NCBI GenBank assembly: GCA_037191015.1
Contig: JBBCKD010000011.1
Location: 62,001-126,000, forward strand
Direction of reading: 5' to 3'
Length of the DNA stretch: 64,000 nt
Source: Ravibacter sp037191015
Lineage (GTDB): Bacteria; Bacteroidota; Bacteroidia; Cytophagales; Spirosomataceae
Shown piece after piece: positions 26,273 to 34,962 of this stretch; the first letter of the stretch is position 1; each line of letters begins with the position of its first letter. The position numbers and the translations under genes were made by a program. Below the pieces are notes generated by a model. That model did no database searches, was not told the DNA's origin, and saw nothing but the letters and a program-made list of their open reading frames with translations.

Positions 26273-27352
26273 ATGTCAGCAAAAAGAGAAAAAAATATCG
26301 AGTTCCTTTACAATTACCTGGACAACGCTTCTCCTACCGGTTTCGAGGTTTCGGGACAGCAGATCTGGCTGGATTACCTGAAACCTTATATCGACGATGT
26401 CATCGTGGACACTTACGGCACTGCAGTCGGGGTAATAAACCCAGGGCAGGACTATAAAGTGGTGATCGAGGCCCATTCAGACGAAATTTCGTGGTTTGTC
26501 AACTTTATCTCCGAAGAGGGCTACATTCATGTGCGGAGAAACGGCGGGTCCGATGCGGCCATTGCGCCTTCCATGAGAGTGAATCTTCATACGGATAAGG
26601 GTCCTGTGCCCGGAGTTTTCGGGTGGCCGGCCATTCACGTAAGAGATATCGCGAAAGACCAGGTCCCTAAGGTGCATGAGCTTTTCATCGATGTGGGGGC
26701 GACAAAGAAGGATGAAGTCCTGGCAATGGGGATCCATGTAGGCACCGTGGTCACATTCGCAGACGGGCTGACGGAGCTGAATGGCAAATATTATGTCGGC
26801 CGGGCCCTCGACAACAGGATAGGGGGCTATATGATCGCGGAAGTAGCGAGGCGGCTGAAAGAAAAGAAGAAAAAGCTCCCTTATACACTTTATGTGGTCA
26901 ATGCGGTGCAGGAGGAAATAGGGCTGAGGGGAGCGGAGATGATCGTACGCCGGCTGAAACCCGACCTGGCTATCATTACCGATGTGACGCACGATACGCA
27001 GTCGCCGATGTACAACAAGAAGGAGCAGGGAGATCTGCGATGTGGTAATGGTCCTGTGATCTGCTACGGCCCGGCAGTTCAGAATAACGTAAGAGAGCTG
27101 CTGATCAGGGTAGCCGGGGAAAAGAAAATCGCATTTCAGCGACAGGCCGTCAGCCGTTCTACAGGTACGGATACGGACTCATTTGCGTATGCGACCGAAG
27201 GAGTGGCGTCGGCTCTCATTTCGCTTCCGCTCAAATACATGCACACGACCGTTGAAACCGTACACAAGGAGGATATCGGGAATGTGATCGACCTGATCTA
27301 CGAAGTATTGCTCGCGTTGAAAGGGAACGAAGATTTCAGGTATATCCGGTAA
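26273..27352 (+). CDS. M42-family metallopeptidase (glutamyl aminopeptidase-like)
   Basis: 359 residues, usual for the M42 family of co-catalytic metal aminopeptidases. Likely metal and catalytic residues are H68 in EAHSDE, D180 in GRALDNRIGG, the glutamate pair E214/E215 in QEEIGLRG, D237 in ITDVTHDT and the C-terminal histidine in KYMHTTVETVH. M42 enzymes form large cytoplasmic shells that trim peptides. There is no signal peptide. It follows the BatA-type gene by 40 bases and precedes a BtuF-like gene. Confidence 0.95.
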   Translation: MSAKREKNIEFLYNYLDNASPTGFEVSGQQIWLDYLKPYIDDVIVDTYGTAVGVINPGQDYKVVIEAHSDEISWFVNFISEEGYIHVRRNGGSDAAIAPSMRVNLHTDKGPVPGVFGWPAIHVRDIAKDQVPKVHELFIDVGATKKDEVLAMGIHVGTVVTFADGLTELNGKYYVGRALDNRIGGYMIAEVARRLKEKKKKLPYTLYVVNAVQEEIGLRGAEMIVRRLKPDLAIITDVTHDTQSPMYNKKEQGDLRCGNGPVICYGPAVQNNVRELLIRVAGEKKIAFQRQAVSRSTGTDTDSFAYATEGVASALISLPLKYMHTTVETVHKEDIGNVIDLIYEVLLALKGNEDFRYIR

Positions 27353-27393
27353 AGGTGTAACCTATTCCCCATCAGAATACACGGCAAACACAT

Positions 27394-28194
27394 ATGGCGC
27401 TGATCTCCGACCCTTCCGGCAATGAGCTTTCTGTGGGATCGCCTCCGATGCGGATAGTATCGCTTTGTCCGCCTTTGACAGAGCTTTTGTTTGATATCGG
27501 CATGAAGGACAGGGTGGTGGCGGTTTCGAAGCAGTGCCGGTTTCCCGAGGTGTGTGTTGACGGAACCGAATCTGTAGGCAGCAACAGGCGGCCTGATATC
27601 AAGCGTATTATGGAGCTGAATCCAGATTTTGTCATACTCGACTCCCGGGAAACGGATGAGGCTGTCGTGAAGCTCCTGAAAGAGGAGTTCCCTGTCTGGA
27701 ATTCGGAGACCTCTACGGTACTGCAGGCATTGGAAGAGATACGCGCCCTGGGCCGGATCGTGGACAAACCGGCCAACGCAGAATGGGTAGCCGGTAAAAT
27801 CGAAACCCGGTTTGCTGAATTCCAGGCTACGTTCCGGGAGCCGGAAAAGGCAAGGGAGGTAGCCTTCCTTGCCAACTATAAACCCTGGACGGCCTATGGA
27901 AGCGGGACGATCGCGACAGAGCTTTTAGGATATATAGGGCTCAAAAACGTATTTGCTTTTGAAAGCGGGGTGTGTGCCCTGGACGGGAAAAAGATCCCGG
28001 GCGGCGCGGCTACGCCTATCCTGCTGGCAGAAGGCACTTATAGTTTTCATAAGCGTCACGAGCCTGTCGTAAACCGGAAATTCCCGGGCTCTCCGGTTTA
28101 CCTCGTCAGGGAAGACCTGCTTACCTGGCAAGGTAGCCGCCTTTTAAGAACACCGGCCTACCTGACTGAACTGCACAATTTGCTTTCCCAGTAG
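27394..28194 (+). CDS. BtuF/helical-backbone metal receptor-like protein without signal peptide
   Basis: 266 residues with the fold of periplasmic vitamin B12/siderophore binding proteins: RIVSLCPPLTELLFDIGMKDRVVAVSKQC, then PDIKRIMELNPDFVILDS and a long helix joining the two lobes. The N terminus, MALISDPSGNELSVGSPP, shows no signal peptide or lipobox, and no earlier in-frame start supplies one. It therefore appears cytoplasmic, unlike transport-type BtuF. No ABC permease or ATPase is adjacent. A role in intracellular cobalamin or metal handling is possible but is inference. Confidence 0.8.
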   Translation: MALISDPSGNELSVGSPPMRIVSLCPPLTELLFDIGMKDRVVAVSKQCRFPEVCVDGTESVGSNRRPDIKRIMELNPDFVILDSRETDEAVVKLLKEEFPVWNSETSTVLQALEEIRALGRIVDKPANAEWVAGKIETRFAEFQATFREPEKAREVAFLANYKPWTAYGSGTIATELLGYIGLKNVFAFESGVCALDGKKIPGGAATPILLAEGTYSFHKRHEPVVNRKFPGSPVYLVREDLLTWQGSRLLRTPAYLTELHNLLSQ

Positions 28195-28205
28195 CAGGTA
28201 AGGGG

Positions 28206-28640
28206 TCAGCAGGACATTTTCCTGACGCGGTTTTCATGTCGTCCGCCTTCAAAGTCGGTATGAAGAAACAGGTCCAGGCTTCTGATGGCGGTTTCAAGGG
28301 GTATAAAGCGCGCCGGGAAGCAGATGACATTGGCATCGTTATGCTGCCTGGACAAAGGAGCGATCGACTCGTCCCAAACCAGTGCCGCCCTGATTCCCTG
28401 GTGTTTATTCGCGGTCATGCACACACCCTGGCCGCTTCCGCAAAGAAGCACTCCCTTGTCGGCTTCCTTATTCTCCACTGCCAGCGCTACCGGGTGGGCA
28501 TAATCGGCGTAGTCCGACGACTGATCGCTGTAAGTTCCGTGGTCCGTCACTTCGTAGCCGTGCTCATTCAACCAGTTTATAATGGGTTGTTTATATGGAA
28601 AACCGGCGTGATCACTGCCGATCGCTATTTTGATGGCCAT
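28206..28640 (-). CDS. rpiB: Ribose-5-phosphate isomerase B
   Basis: 144 residues, usual for RpiB, which interconverts ribose 5-phosphate and ribulose 5-phosphate in the pentose phosphate pathway. Signatures are IAIGSDHAGFPYK at the N terminus (D10, H11), the catalytic cysteine C67 in VLLCGSGQGVCMTANK, and SRQHNDANVICFPARFI with the phosphate-binding residues. LacAB relatives share the fold, but the single gene and motif agree with RpiB. It converges on the BtuF-like gene with an 11-base gap. Confidence 0.95.
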   Translation of the reverse strand: MAIKIAIGSDHAGFPYKQPIINWLNEHGYEVTDHGTYSDQSSDYADYAHPVALAVENKEADKGVLLCGSGQGVCMTANKHQGIRAALVWDESIAPLSRQHNDANVICFPARFIPLETAIRSLDLFLHTDFEGGRHENRVRKMSC

Positions 28641-28723
28641 ATTATGTCAGGTTTTGCGGGTTCAAAAATGAATTGTATATTAAAGGGATAACAACATTTT
28701 TTTGTTTTATTGCTATCTGAATA

Positions 28724-28731
28724 CAAAGTTA
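28724..28731 (-). promoter_or_regulatory. Candidate -7 element for rpiB
   Basis: The minus strand reads taactttg, an exact TAnnTTTG, 84 bases before the rpiB start in the divergent rpiB/LOG gap. The -33 element is not clear. Confidence 0.4.
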
Positions 28732-28796
28732 GCTATTTTAACTGACGAGCTTGCAGAAAAGGAAGGTATTCCCAACTCAGATTTTAATTGTAAAGT

Positions 28797-29567
28797 ATGG
28801 AAAAGAAAAGTACGGAGAACGGAGAAGCCATGGATCTGTCTCTGTTGAATGTAGCTAACCCGGAAGATGAACAGCGGATCCGGAACGCCTTTGCCGAAAG
28901 GAACTGGAGCGATATCAAGAGTTCGGACTCATGGGTTATCTTCAGGGTAATGGCTGAATTTGTGGAGGGGTTTGATAAGCTGGCCAAAATCGGGCCTTGT
29001 GTAAGTATTTTCGGGTCTGCACGTACCCTGAATGAGCATCAATACTACAAGGTAGCCGAGGAAATTGCAGCCAAGCTTGTGCGCAAAGGCTATGGTGTCA
29101 TAACCGGCGGAGGGCCGGGTATTATGGAAGCGGCCAATAAAGGGGCCAACAGCGAAGGCGGAAAGTCGGTGGGTTTAAATATCAAGCTCCCGTTTGAACA
29201 GCACGGAAACATCTACATAGATCCCGATAAATCGATCAATTTCGATTTCTTTTTTGTCAGGAAAGTCATGTTTGTCAAGTATTCGCAGGGGTTTATCGTG
29301 CTACCCGGGGGATATGGTACGCTCGACGAGCTCTTTGAGGCCCTTACCCTGATCCAGACAAGGAAAATTGCAAGATTCCCGATAGTGCTGGTGGGACGGA
29401 AGTACTGGCAGGGGCTGGTAGACTGGCTTTATGATACCATGGAGGTGAAGGAAAAAAATATCAGTCCGGGGGATATCCAGATCATGAATATCGTCGATAC
29501 AGCGGAGGAGGCTGTTGATGTGATCGAAAGGTTTTATTCGAAATACCTGCTGAAGCCTAATTTCTGA
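28797..29567 (+). CDS. LOG-family (TIGR00730) Rossmann-fold nucleotide hydrolase
   Basis: 256 residues. The nucleotide-binding start CVSIFGSARTLNEHQYY is followed by ITGGGPGIMEAANKGA and the family hallmark PGGYGTLDELFEALTLIQT. Characterised LOG members are cytokinin-activating phosphoribohydrolases that release ribose 5-phosphate from nucleoside 5'-monophosphates; most bacterial members have been mislabelled as lysine decarboxylases. The extra N-terminal 60 residues are typical of the bacterial long form. The true substrate here is not known. Confidence 0.92.
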   Translation: MEKKSTENGEAMDLSLLNVANPEDEQRIRNAFAERNWSDIKSSDSWVIFRVMAEFVEGFDKLAKIGPCVSIFGSARTLNEHQYYKVAEEIAAKLVRKGYGVITGGGPGIMEAANKGANSEGGKSVGLNIKLPFEQHGNIYIDPDKSINFDFFFVRKVMFVKYSQGFIVLPGGYGTLDELFEALTLIQTRKIARFPIVLVGRKYWQGLVDWLYDTMEVKEKNISPGDIQIMNIVDTAEEAVDVIERFYSKYLLKPNF

Positions 29568-29599
29568 GAAAGGGTGCCGGGAGATTGATTGAGGAGCGC

Positions 29600-29699
29600 G
29601 CTCTGCAAAACTTGCGGTTTTGCAGGACTATTCTCCCGCTTGCAGCGGGGTTGCTAAAAGCAACAGAATAGTGCTACAGGACTGCAAGTCCCGTAGAGC
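29600..29699. repeat. Multi-branched structured element (four hairpins in a closed junction)
   Basis: An outer stem gctct (29600-29604) / agagc (29695-29699) encloses a nine-base-pair hairpin (ctgcaaaac / gttttgcag, 29603-29625), a second-level stem actattct (29627-29634) / agaatagt (29665-29672) that holds two hairpins (cccgct / agcggg, 29635-29649, and gttgct / agcaac, 29650-29664), and a further hairpin (ctac-a-ggact / agtcc-c-gtag, 29674-29696). Nearly every base is paired. It is not a tRNA (no acceptor CCA, no anticodon-loop pattern). It resembles a folded dispersed repeat or small structured RNA. Three catcatc copies (29701, 29717, 29739) fill the rest of the gap before the M1 gene. Confidence 0.7.
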
Positions 29700-29761
29700 C
29701 CATCATCTCATTGCCTCATCATCACATTATCTTTACCTCATCATCTCTTAATTTCATGTAA

Positions 29762-31435
29762 ATGAAAGGAACGTTCTCATACTGGAGGCAGACCCGGAGG
29801 CTTCTTTTTGTTTTCGTATACCTTCTGGCCGGGGCAACCGGGGCGGACGGACAAACCGGTACGTGGAGCCGGCAGGATACGCTGCGGGGCAGCATTACGC
29901 CTGAACGGGAATGGTGGGACCTCACTTTCTATAACCTGTATATAAAGGTTATGCCCGCTTCCCGGAGTTTTGAGGGCAGCAACCTGGTCAGGTATAAAGT
30001 GCTCAGGCCCGGCCGGCGCCTGCAGATAGACCTGCAGGAACCGCTCAGCATAAACTGTGTGGTACAGGATGGAACGGAGCTTCGTTTTGAAAGAGACGGA
30101 AATGCATGGTTCATTGAGCTTCAAAAGCCCCAGGTAGCAGGAAATACGGAAGAATTGACGGTATTTTATGGCGGGAAGCCAAAAGAGGCGATACGCCCGC
30201 CGTGGGAAGGTGGCGTTCAATGGACCCGCGACAGCAGCGGGAAGTGGTTCATCGCGACCTCCTGCCAGGGAGTGGGAGCGAGCGCCTGGTGGCCCTGTAA
30301 GGACCATATGTACGATGAGCCGGACAGCATGAAAATCAGCGTGAATGTACCGAAGGACCTTAAAAATATATCCAACGGCCGCCTGGTTAAGATAGATGAT
30401 CCGGGAGACGGCACCCGTACATTTCATTGGCAGGTCAGGAACCCGATCAACAGCTATGGCGTCAATCTTAATATCGCGGATTACGCCGGATGGCAGGAAG
30501 TATTTGAAGGAGAAAAAGGGAAGCTGGACCTGAGCTACTACGTGCTGCCCGAAAACCTGGAACGTGCAAAAAAACAGTTTACCCAGGTGCCCCTCATGCT
30601 GAAGGCATTCGAATATTGGTTCGGGCCCTATCCTTTTTATGAGGACGGCTTCAAGCTGGTAGAGGTGCCTTACCTGGGGATGGAGCATCAGAGTTCCGTA
30701 ACCTACGGCAACCGCTTTGCAAACGGCTATCTCGGCCGCGACCTTTCAGGAACAGGCTGGGGCCTCAAATTTGACTTTATCATTATTCATGAAAGCGGGC
30801 ACGAGTGGTTTGCCAATAATATCACGTATCGCGATATAGCCGAAATGTGGATCCATGAAGCATTTACCAGCTATTCGGAGGCGCTTTACCTGGAGTATCA
30901 TTTTGGGAAAAAAGCCGCATCCGGGTACCTGATCGGTACTCGCAAAACGATCCGGAACCAGGCAAGGATCATGGGAACCTTCGGCGTAAACCGCAGAGGT
31001 TCGGGCGATATGTACCCGAAAGGCGCCAATATGCTGCACACCGTCCGGCAGGTGATCGATGACGATGAGGTGTGGAGAAAGATCCTTCGGGGGCTCAATA
31101 AGGAATTTTATCATGCCACGGTAAATGGTAACGATATAATCGGCTATATCAACCGCGAGAGCGGAAAAGATCTTTCCCTGGTTTTTAAACAGTACCTGGA
31201 AGATATCAGGATACCGGAGCTGGAATACATATTTAAAGGCAATGCCCTCCATTACCGCTGGAACAAGGTCATAGACGGGTTTAATATGCCGGTTAAGGTG
31301 AGGCTTGGCGACCGGGAGGATGCCTGGCTTTACCCGGTCGCCAATACCTGGAAAAAGCTGGAAACAGGGCAAAGCACGCTCACCGCCGATCCTGACTTTT
31401 ACATTTCGGTCAAGCTCCTGGAAACGTCAAACTGA
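29762..31435 (+). CDS. M1-family metallopeptidase
   Basis: 557 residues with a signal peptide (about 1-30, ending ATGADGQ). The M1 zinc site is complete: HEXXH as H343-E344-S-G-H347, and the third ligand E366 exactly 18 residues later in HEAFTSYSE. The exopeptidase motif appears as LGMEHQ in place of the classical GAMEN. The N-terminal saddle domain is present, but the protein ends soon after the catalytic domain and lacks the HEAT-like C-terminal domain of long M1 enzymes. It probably acts as a periplasmic aminopeptidase. Its stop codon abuts the stop of the convergent dipeptidase gene in TGATCA. Confidence 0.93.
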   Translation: MKGTFSYWRQTRRLLFVFVYLLAGATGADGQTGTWSRQDTLRGSITPEREWWDLTFYNLYIKVMPASRSFEGSNLVRYKVLRPGRRLQIDLQEPLSINCVVQDGTELRFERDGNAWFIELQKPQVAGNTEELTVFYGGKPKEAIRPPWEGGVQWTRDSSGKWFIATSCQGVGASAWWPCKDHMYDEPDSMKISVNVPKDLKNISNGRLVKIDDPGDGTRTFHWQVRNPINSYGVNLNIADYAGWQEVFEGEKGKLDLSYYVLPENLERAKKQFTQVPLMLKAFEYWFGPYPFYEDGFKLVEVPYLGMEHQSSVTYGNRFANGYLGRDLSGTGWGLKFDFIIIHESGHEWFANNITYRDIAEMWIHEAFTSYSEALYLEYHFGKKAASGYLIGTRKTIRNQARIMGTFGVNRRGSGDMYPKGANMLHTVRQVIDDDEVWRKILRGLNKEFYHATVNGNDIIGYINRESGKDLSLVFKQYLEDIRIPELEYIFKGNALHYRWNKVIDGFNMPVKVRLGDREDAWLYPVANTWKKLETGQSTLTADPDFYISVKLLETSN

Positions 31436-32509
31436 TCAGGCCCAGTTCTTCCTGAGAAAACGCAGCCAGTTGCCATGCATTACCTTCTCTATGTCAGGGG
31501 CTGAATACCCGCGTTTTGCCAGCAGATCGGGGAGCTTCTGAAGATCGGCGATCGTTTCGAGGTCATACGGGGACTGCTCCTTCCCGAACATGCCGTCGAG
31601 GTCGCTGCCGATTGCGATGTGATCTGCATTGCCGGCAATCTGGCAAATATGATCGTAGTGATTGATAATAGCTTCCAGGGGAGCGCCGTCTTTAAAAGGA
31701 TCCGACTTTCCCCTGACCCAGTTCGGCACGATCATCCATACGTCTAGCGAGCCGCCGATCACGGCATCCCGTTCGATCAGCCGCTTGATCTGGTCATCGG
31801 TAAGCTGCCTTTGGTGGTCGACGAGCGCCCGGCAGTTATGGTGGCTTGCCCATACCGGTCCTTTAAAAATGGAAAGTGCCTGGTCGAAGCTTTCGTCGGT
31901 GAGGTGGGTAACGTCCAGGATGATACCCAGGCGATCCATTTCTTTTAAAAGTGCTATACCGGCGGGGTGCAGCGGGCCGCTCATACCGGTGCCGTCGGCA
32001 TACCGGCCCGGCCCGTAATGTGCGGGCCCCAGCGCGCGGAGCCCTTTTTCGTAAGCTTTCTCCAGGTAGGAGAGCCTGACGAGGGAATCGGCGCCTTCGA
32101 GGCTCAATATAAAGCCTACCGGTTTATTACTATCAGGGATACTCTCATCCTGCCATAGCTTCAGATGAGCCTCCAGCTGAGAAAGGTTGGTGATCTGGAC
32201 CATCTGTCCTTCTTCTTCCATCGCCTTGTACCACGCAAGCTGCCCCTGGCTTTGGGCCCAGGCCTGCTCCGGTGAATGCCAACCCGGCAGGTTGCTGCCT
32301 TTTTCTACGTAGCGTGCTATCTGGGTTGCTACGACAAGGCCTATTTTACCCTCTCTGAGGGCGGGTAAAGAGACAACACCTTTGGCGCGGTCCAGCTTGT
32401 CATTCATTCCTTCTTCCCGGCTCCTGATTTCAGTAACCGGTTTTGTAAGGTCGCGGTTCCACTCAAGCGCATTCATTGCGATATCAAGGTGGGCATCGAT
32501 CGTAAACAT
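31436..32509 (-). CDS. M19-family membrane dipeptidase-like hydrolase
   Basis: 357 residues, usual for the renal dipeptidase (M19) family of binuclear zinc enzymes. The HxD motif is H7-L-D9 in MFTIDAHLDIAMNALEW, with further ligands in ILDVTHLTDESF and VWASHHNCRAL and the C-terminal HIAIGSDLDGMFG. No signal peptide is visible, so it appears cytoplasmic; bacterial members cleave dipeptides, often D-containing ones. It is convergent with the M1 peptidase gene with no intervening base. Peptidases M42, M1 and M19 all fall within 6 kb. Confidence 0.93.
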   Translation of the reverse strand: MFTIDAHLDIAMNALEWNRDLTKPVTEIRSREEGMNDKLDRAKGVVSLPALREGKIGLVVATQIARYVEKGSNLPGWHSPEQAWAQSQGQLAWYKAMEEEGQMVQITNLSQLEAHLKLWQDESIPDSNKPVGFILSLEGADSLVRLSYLEKAYEKGLRALGPAHYGPGRYADGTGMSGPLHPAGIALLKEMDRLGIILDVTHLTDESFDQALSIFKGPVWASHHNCRALVDHQRQLTDDQIKRLIERDAVIGGSLDVWMIVPNWVRGKSDPFKDGAPLEAIINHYDHICQIAGNADHIAIGSDLDGMFGKEQSPYDLETIADLQKLPDLLAKRGYSAPDIEKVMHGNWLRFLRKNWA

Positions 32510-32611
32510 ATTCTTGGATTAACAGGGTTTTTTCAGGCTACCGGAGCCAAGGTTGAACATGGGTTCAAACCTAATGATATTATTTCAAATCCGGGCAAAT
32601 ATACGTTATGT

Positions 32612-32647
32612 AAAAATAGAAGGGCTGCCCTTCCGGACAGCCCTTCT
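32612..32647 (-). terminator. Intrinsic terminator of the cold-shock gene
   Basis: On the minus strand agaagggctg and cagcccttct (10-bp stem, 10-base loop; plus-strand 32618-32647) are followed by atttttac. It starts 27 bases after the stop of the cold-shock gene. Confidence 0.88.
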
Positions 32648-32673
32648 CCATCTAAATGCTTTATATGTACTGC

Positions 32674-32865
32674 TTATGCAAGTTTCACATTCACGGCATT
32701 AAGACCTTTACGTCCCTCCTGCAGATCAAAAGTGACTGCGTCGTTTTCACGTATTTCGTCTACCAAACCGGATACGTGCACGAAGTAATCTTGTCCTGAT
32801 TCTGTATCCTTAATGAAACCATAACCTTTGGTATCATTAAAGAATTTAACTGTTCCTTGATTCAT
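32674..32865 (-). CDS. Cold-shock domain protein
   Basis: 63 residues, a single OB-fold cold-shock domain that binds single-stranded nucleic acid as an RNA chaperone. RNP1 is KGYGFI (residues 13-18) and RNP2 is DYFVHVS (26-32). The N terminus MNQGTVKFFNDTKGYGF is typical of Bacteroidetes CspA homologues. It has its own promoter and terminator, and is divergent from guaA. Cold induction cannot be judged from sequence. Confidence 0.97.
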   Translation of the reverse strand: MNQGTVKFFNDTKGYGFIKDTESGQDYFVHVSGLVDEIRENDAVTFDLQEGRKGLNAVNVKLA

Positions 32866-32895
32866 TAGAAATTAAAAATGATGATATAATTGTTA

Positions 32896-32925
32896 CAAAG
32901 GTAATGTAAATTATTGATTGACAAA
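32896..32925 (-). promoter_or_regulatory. Promoter of the cold-shock gene
   Basis: The minus strand reads tttg (32925-32922) as -33, 18 bases, then tacctttg (32903-32896), an exact TAnnTTTG -7 element. Transcription would start near 32889, giving a leader of about 25 bases. This is the best promoter match in the window. Confidence 0.65.
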
Positions 32926-32972
32926 TATTTTTTCAAATAAGCTTACAATTTCCTGGTTTCGGCCTTTCTGCC

Positions 32973-32980
32973 TACTTTTG
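32973..32980 (+). promoter_or_regulatory. Candidate -7 element for guaA
   Basis: tacttttg is an exact TAnnTTTG match 20 bases before the guaA ATG. A good -33 element is not evident. A start near 32987 would leave a leader of about 14 bases. Confidence 0.45.
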
Positions 32981-33000
32981 GGCCTTAGTTATTCAGAGCA

Positions 33001-34530
33001 ATGAAAGAACAGATATTAATTATTGATTTTGGGTCGCAGTATACCCAGTTAATCGCGCGTAGGGTAAGAGAGCTCAACGTTTATTGCGAAATACATCCCT
33101 TTAATCATTTGCCTGAAATCGATCCGTCAGTCAAGGGAATTATCCTGTCGGGAAGTCCGTGCTCGGTGCGTGACCAGGATTCGCCCCGTCTTGATCTGAA
33201 TGATCTGAGGGGGAGAATGCCCCTGCTGGGTGTATGCTACGGCGCCCAGCTTCTCGCGCATGTGAGCGGCGGAGATGTGCTTCCTTCCGCCCATCGCGAA
33301 TACGGGAGGGCTATGCTCGATATAGACGACGAAGATTCTTCGCTGTTTGCAGGAGTCCCGTCAGGTTCGCAGGTATGGATGTCTCATGGCGATACGATCG
33401 TGCGGATTCCCGACAATTTTAAAGTCCTTGCATCGACCGAATCGGTAGAAGTGGCGGCTTTTAAGATCAGCGAGGAGCTGACTTACGGCATACAGTTCCA
33501 CCCGGAGGTGACGCATTCCGAGTTCGGGAAGAAGCTCCTTTCGAATTTCGTGGTAAATATCTGCGGCTGCAGCAGGACCTGGACTTCCGAGTCGTTTGTC
33601 GACGCTACCGTCAGGGACCTGAAATTCAGGCTTGGAGACGACAAGGTGGTGATGGCGCTGTCGGGAGGTGTCGATTCTACTGTAGCGGCTACCCTGGTAC
33701 ATCGGGCGATAGGCGATAACCTGTATTGCATTTTTGTCGATAACGGCCTGCTGAGGAAGAATGAATTTGAATCCGTATTGGCTTCCTATGAGAATATGGG
33801 GCTGAATATCAAAGGAGTAGACGCCAAAGAGCAGTTTTATGATGCACTGAAGGGGCTTACCGACCCGGAAGCCAAGCGCAAGGCTATCGGTAAGACCTTT
33901 ATCGATGTCTTTGACCAGGAGGCTCACCTGATCTCCGACGTCAAATGGCTGGGACAGGGAACCATCTATCCCGATGTCATTGAGTCGGTTTCAGTGAAGG
34001 GACCGTCTGCGACGATAAAATCACATCACAATGTGGGCGGGCTTCCCGATTTTATGAAGCTGAAGGTCATCGAGCCGCTGAATACACTCTTTAAAGATGA
34101 AGTGAGGGAAGTTGGGTATGTGCTTGGGATATCCCAAACGATCTTACAACGGCATCCCTTCCCGGGGCCGGGGCTGGCTATCCGTATCCTGGGCGATATC
34201 ACCCGGGAGAAGGTTGATATTCTCCAGGAAGTAGACGACCTGTTTATCGGCGGGCTTAAAAAGAATGATCTTTACAACGAAGTCTGGCAGGCCGGGGCGA
34301 TCCTGCTCCCGGTACAGAGCGTGGGCGTAATGGGCGATGAGCGAACCTACGAAAATGTAGTGGCGCTAAGGGCCGTTACTTCCGTCGACGGGATGACCGC
34401 CGACTGGGCACATCTTCCTTACTCCTTCCTGGCCGATGTCTCCAATGAAATTATCAACAAGGTAAGAGGGGTAAACCGGGTGGTCTACGATATTTCTTCC
34501 AAGCCGCCTGCCACTATTGAATGGGAATAA
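33001..34530 (+). CDS. guaA: GMP synthase (glutamine-hydrolysing)
   Basis: A 509-residue enzyme converting XMP to GMP with glutamine and ATP. The class I glutamine amidotransferase domain (1-190) has the nucleophile C79 in LLGVCYGAQ and the triad histidine and glutamate in QFHPEVTHSE. The synthetase domain has the PP-loop SGGVDSTVAATL (about 221-232), and the C-terminal dimerisation domain ends in the conserved SSKPPATIEWE. The length is usual. It is followed by a strong terminator. Assignment is secure. Confidence 0.98.
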   Translation: MKEQILIIDFGSQYTQLIARRVRELNVYCEIHPFNHLPEIDPSVKGIILSGSPCSVRDQDSPRLDLNDLRGRMPLLGVCYGAQLLAHVSGGDVLPSAHREYGRAMLDIDDEDSSLFAGVPSGSQVWMSHGDTIVRIPDNFKVLASTESVEVAAFKISEELTYGIQFHPEVTHSEFGKKLLSNFVVNICGCSRTWTSESFVDATVRDLKFRLGDDKVVMALSGGVDSTVAATLVHRAIGDNLYCIFVDNGLLRKNEFESVLASYENMGLNIKGVDAKEQFYDALKGLTDPEAKRKAIGKTFIDVFDQEAHLISDVKWLGQGTIYPDVIESVSVKGPSATIKSHHNVGGLPDFMKLKVIEPLNTLFKDEVREVGYVLGISQTILQRHPFPGPGLAIRILGDITREKVDILQEVDDLFIGGLKKNDLYNEVWQAGAILLPVQSVGVMGDERTYENVVALRAVTSVDGMTADWAHLPYSFLADVSNEIINKVRGVNRVVYDISSKPPATIEWE

Positions 34531-34560
34531 TGAGATGACCCGTTTGGGCCATCATGACTA

Positions 34561-34606
34561 AGCCGGAACAGGATCTTTCCCGAGACACTGTTCCGGCTTT
34601 TTGTTG
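34561..34606 (+). terminator. Intrinsic terminator of guaA
   Basis: An 11-bp perfect stem (agccggaacag, 34561-34571, with ctgttccggct, 34588-34598), a 16-base loop and a T-tract (tttttgttgt) 30 bases after the guaA stop. Confidence 0.9.
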
Positions 34607-34732
34607 TAAGAAATATTCCTGCAGGAATGTAGTACAGTCTTTTTGAGTAGTTTACACTTTATCCGGAACCGGATATAATGAAAAAAAAGTTATATTGGCA
34701 CTAATAAAGACCGTTAAAATGTGTGCAGAGCG

Positions 34733-34957
34733 ATGACTTATATAATGACGATTCAGACCGACGATGCCGCTCACTTTGAGAAGATTAAAAAATTGGCTCA
34801 AAAGCTGGGAGTGGCTACTACAGAAGAGAGTGAAAAAGAAAAGCCTGTCATGAGCAAGGCTGCACAGGAGTTTATAGCGCTGCAGCAAAAATATCCTCCT
34901 AAAAAGGTGGCACGGGGTATTGATATTAACACCATTATTGACGAAGTAAACCTATAA
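34733..34957 (+). CDS. Putative antitoxin of a PIN toxin pair
   Basis: 74 residues from the ATG at 34733; a GTG at 34721 or the ATG at 34745 are alternative starts. The protein is small and charged (HFEKIKKLAQKLGVATTEESEKEK) and ends in ARGIDINTIIDEVNL. It resembles small orphan antitoxins that wrap around PIN toxins with a C-terminal tail. No recognised DNA-binding domain can be named. Its stop is 5 bases before the PIN gene, a usual toxin-antitoxin spacing. The pair is AT-richer than guaA upstream, consistent with acquisition. The antitoxin role is inferred from size and position. Confidence 0.65.
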   Translation: MTYIMTIQTDDAAHFEKIKKLAQKLGVATTEESEKEKPVMSKAAQEFIALQQKYPPKKVARGIDINTIIDEVNL

Positions 34958-34962
34958 TAGCT

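Noticed and set aside
29600..29699. tRNA gene in the structured 29.6 kb element
   Set aside because: The branches do not have tRNA arm lengths, there is no TTC arm sequence and no CCA or anticodon-loop pattern.
29701..29745. Spaced catcatc triplets as a CRISPR-like or tandem array
   Set aside because: Three copies of seven bases with unequal spacing are too short and irregular for a CRISPR or a true tandem repeat.
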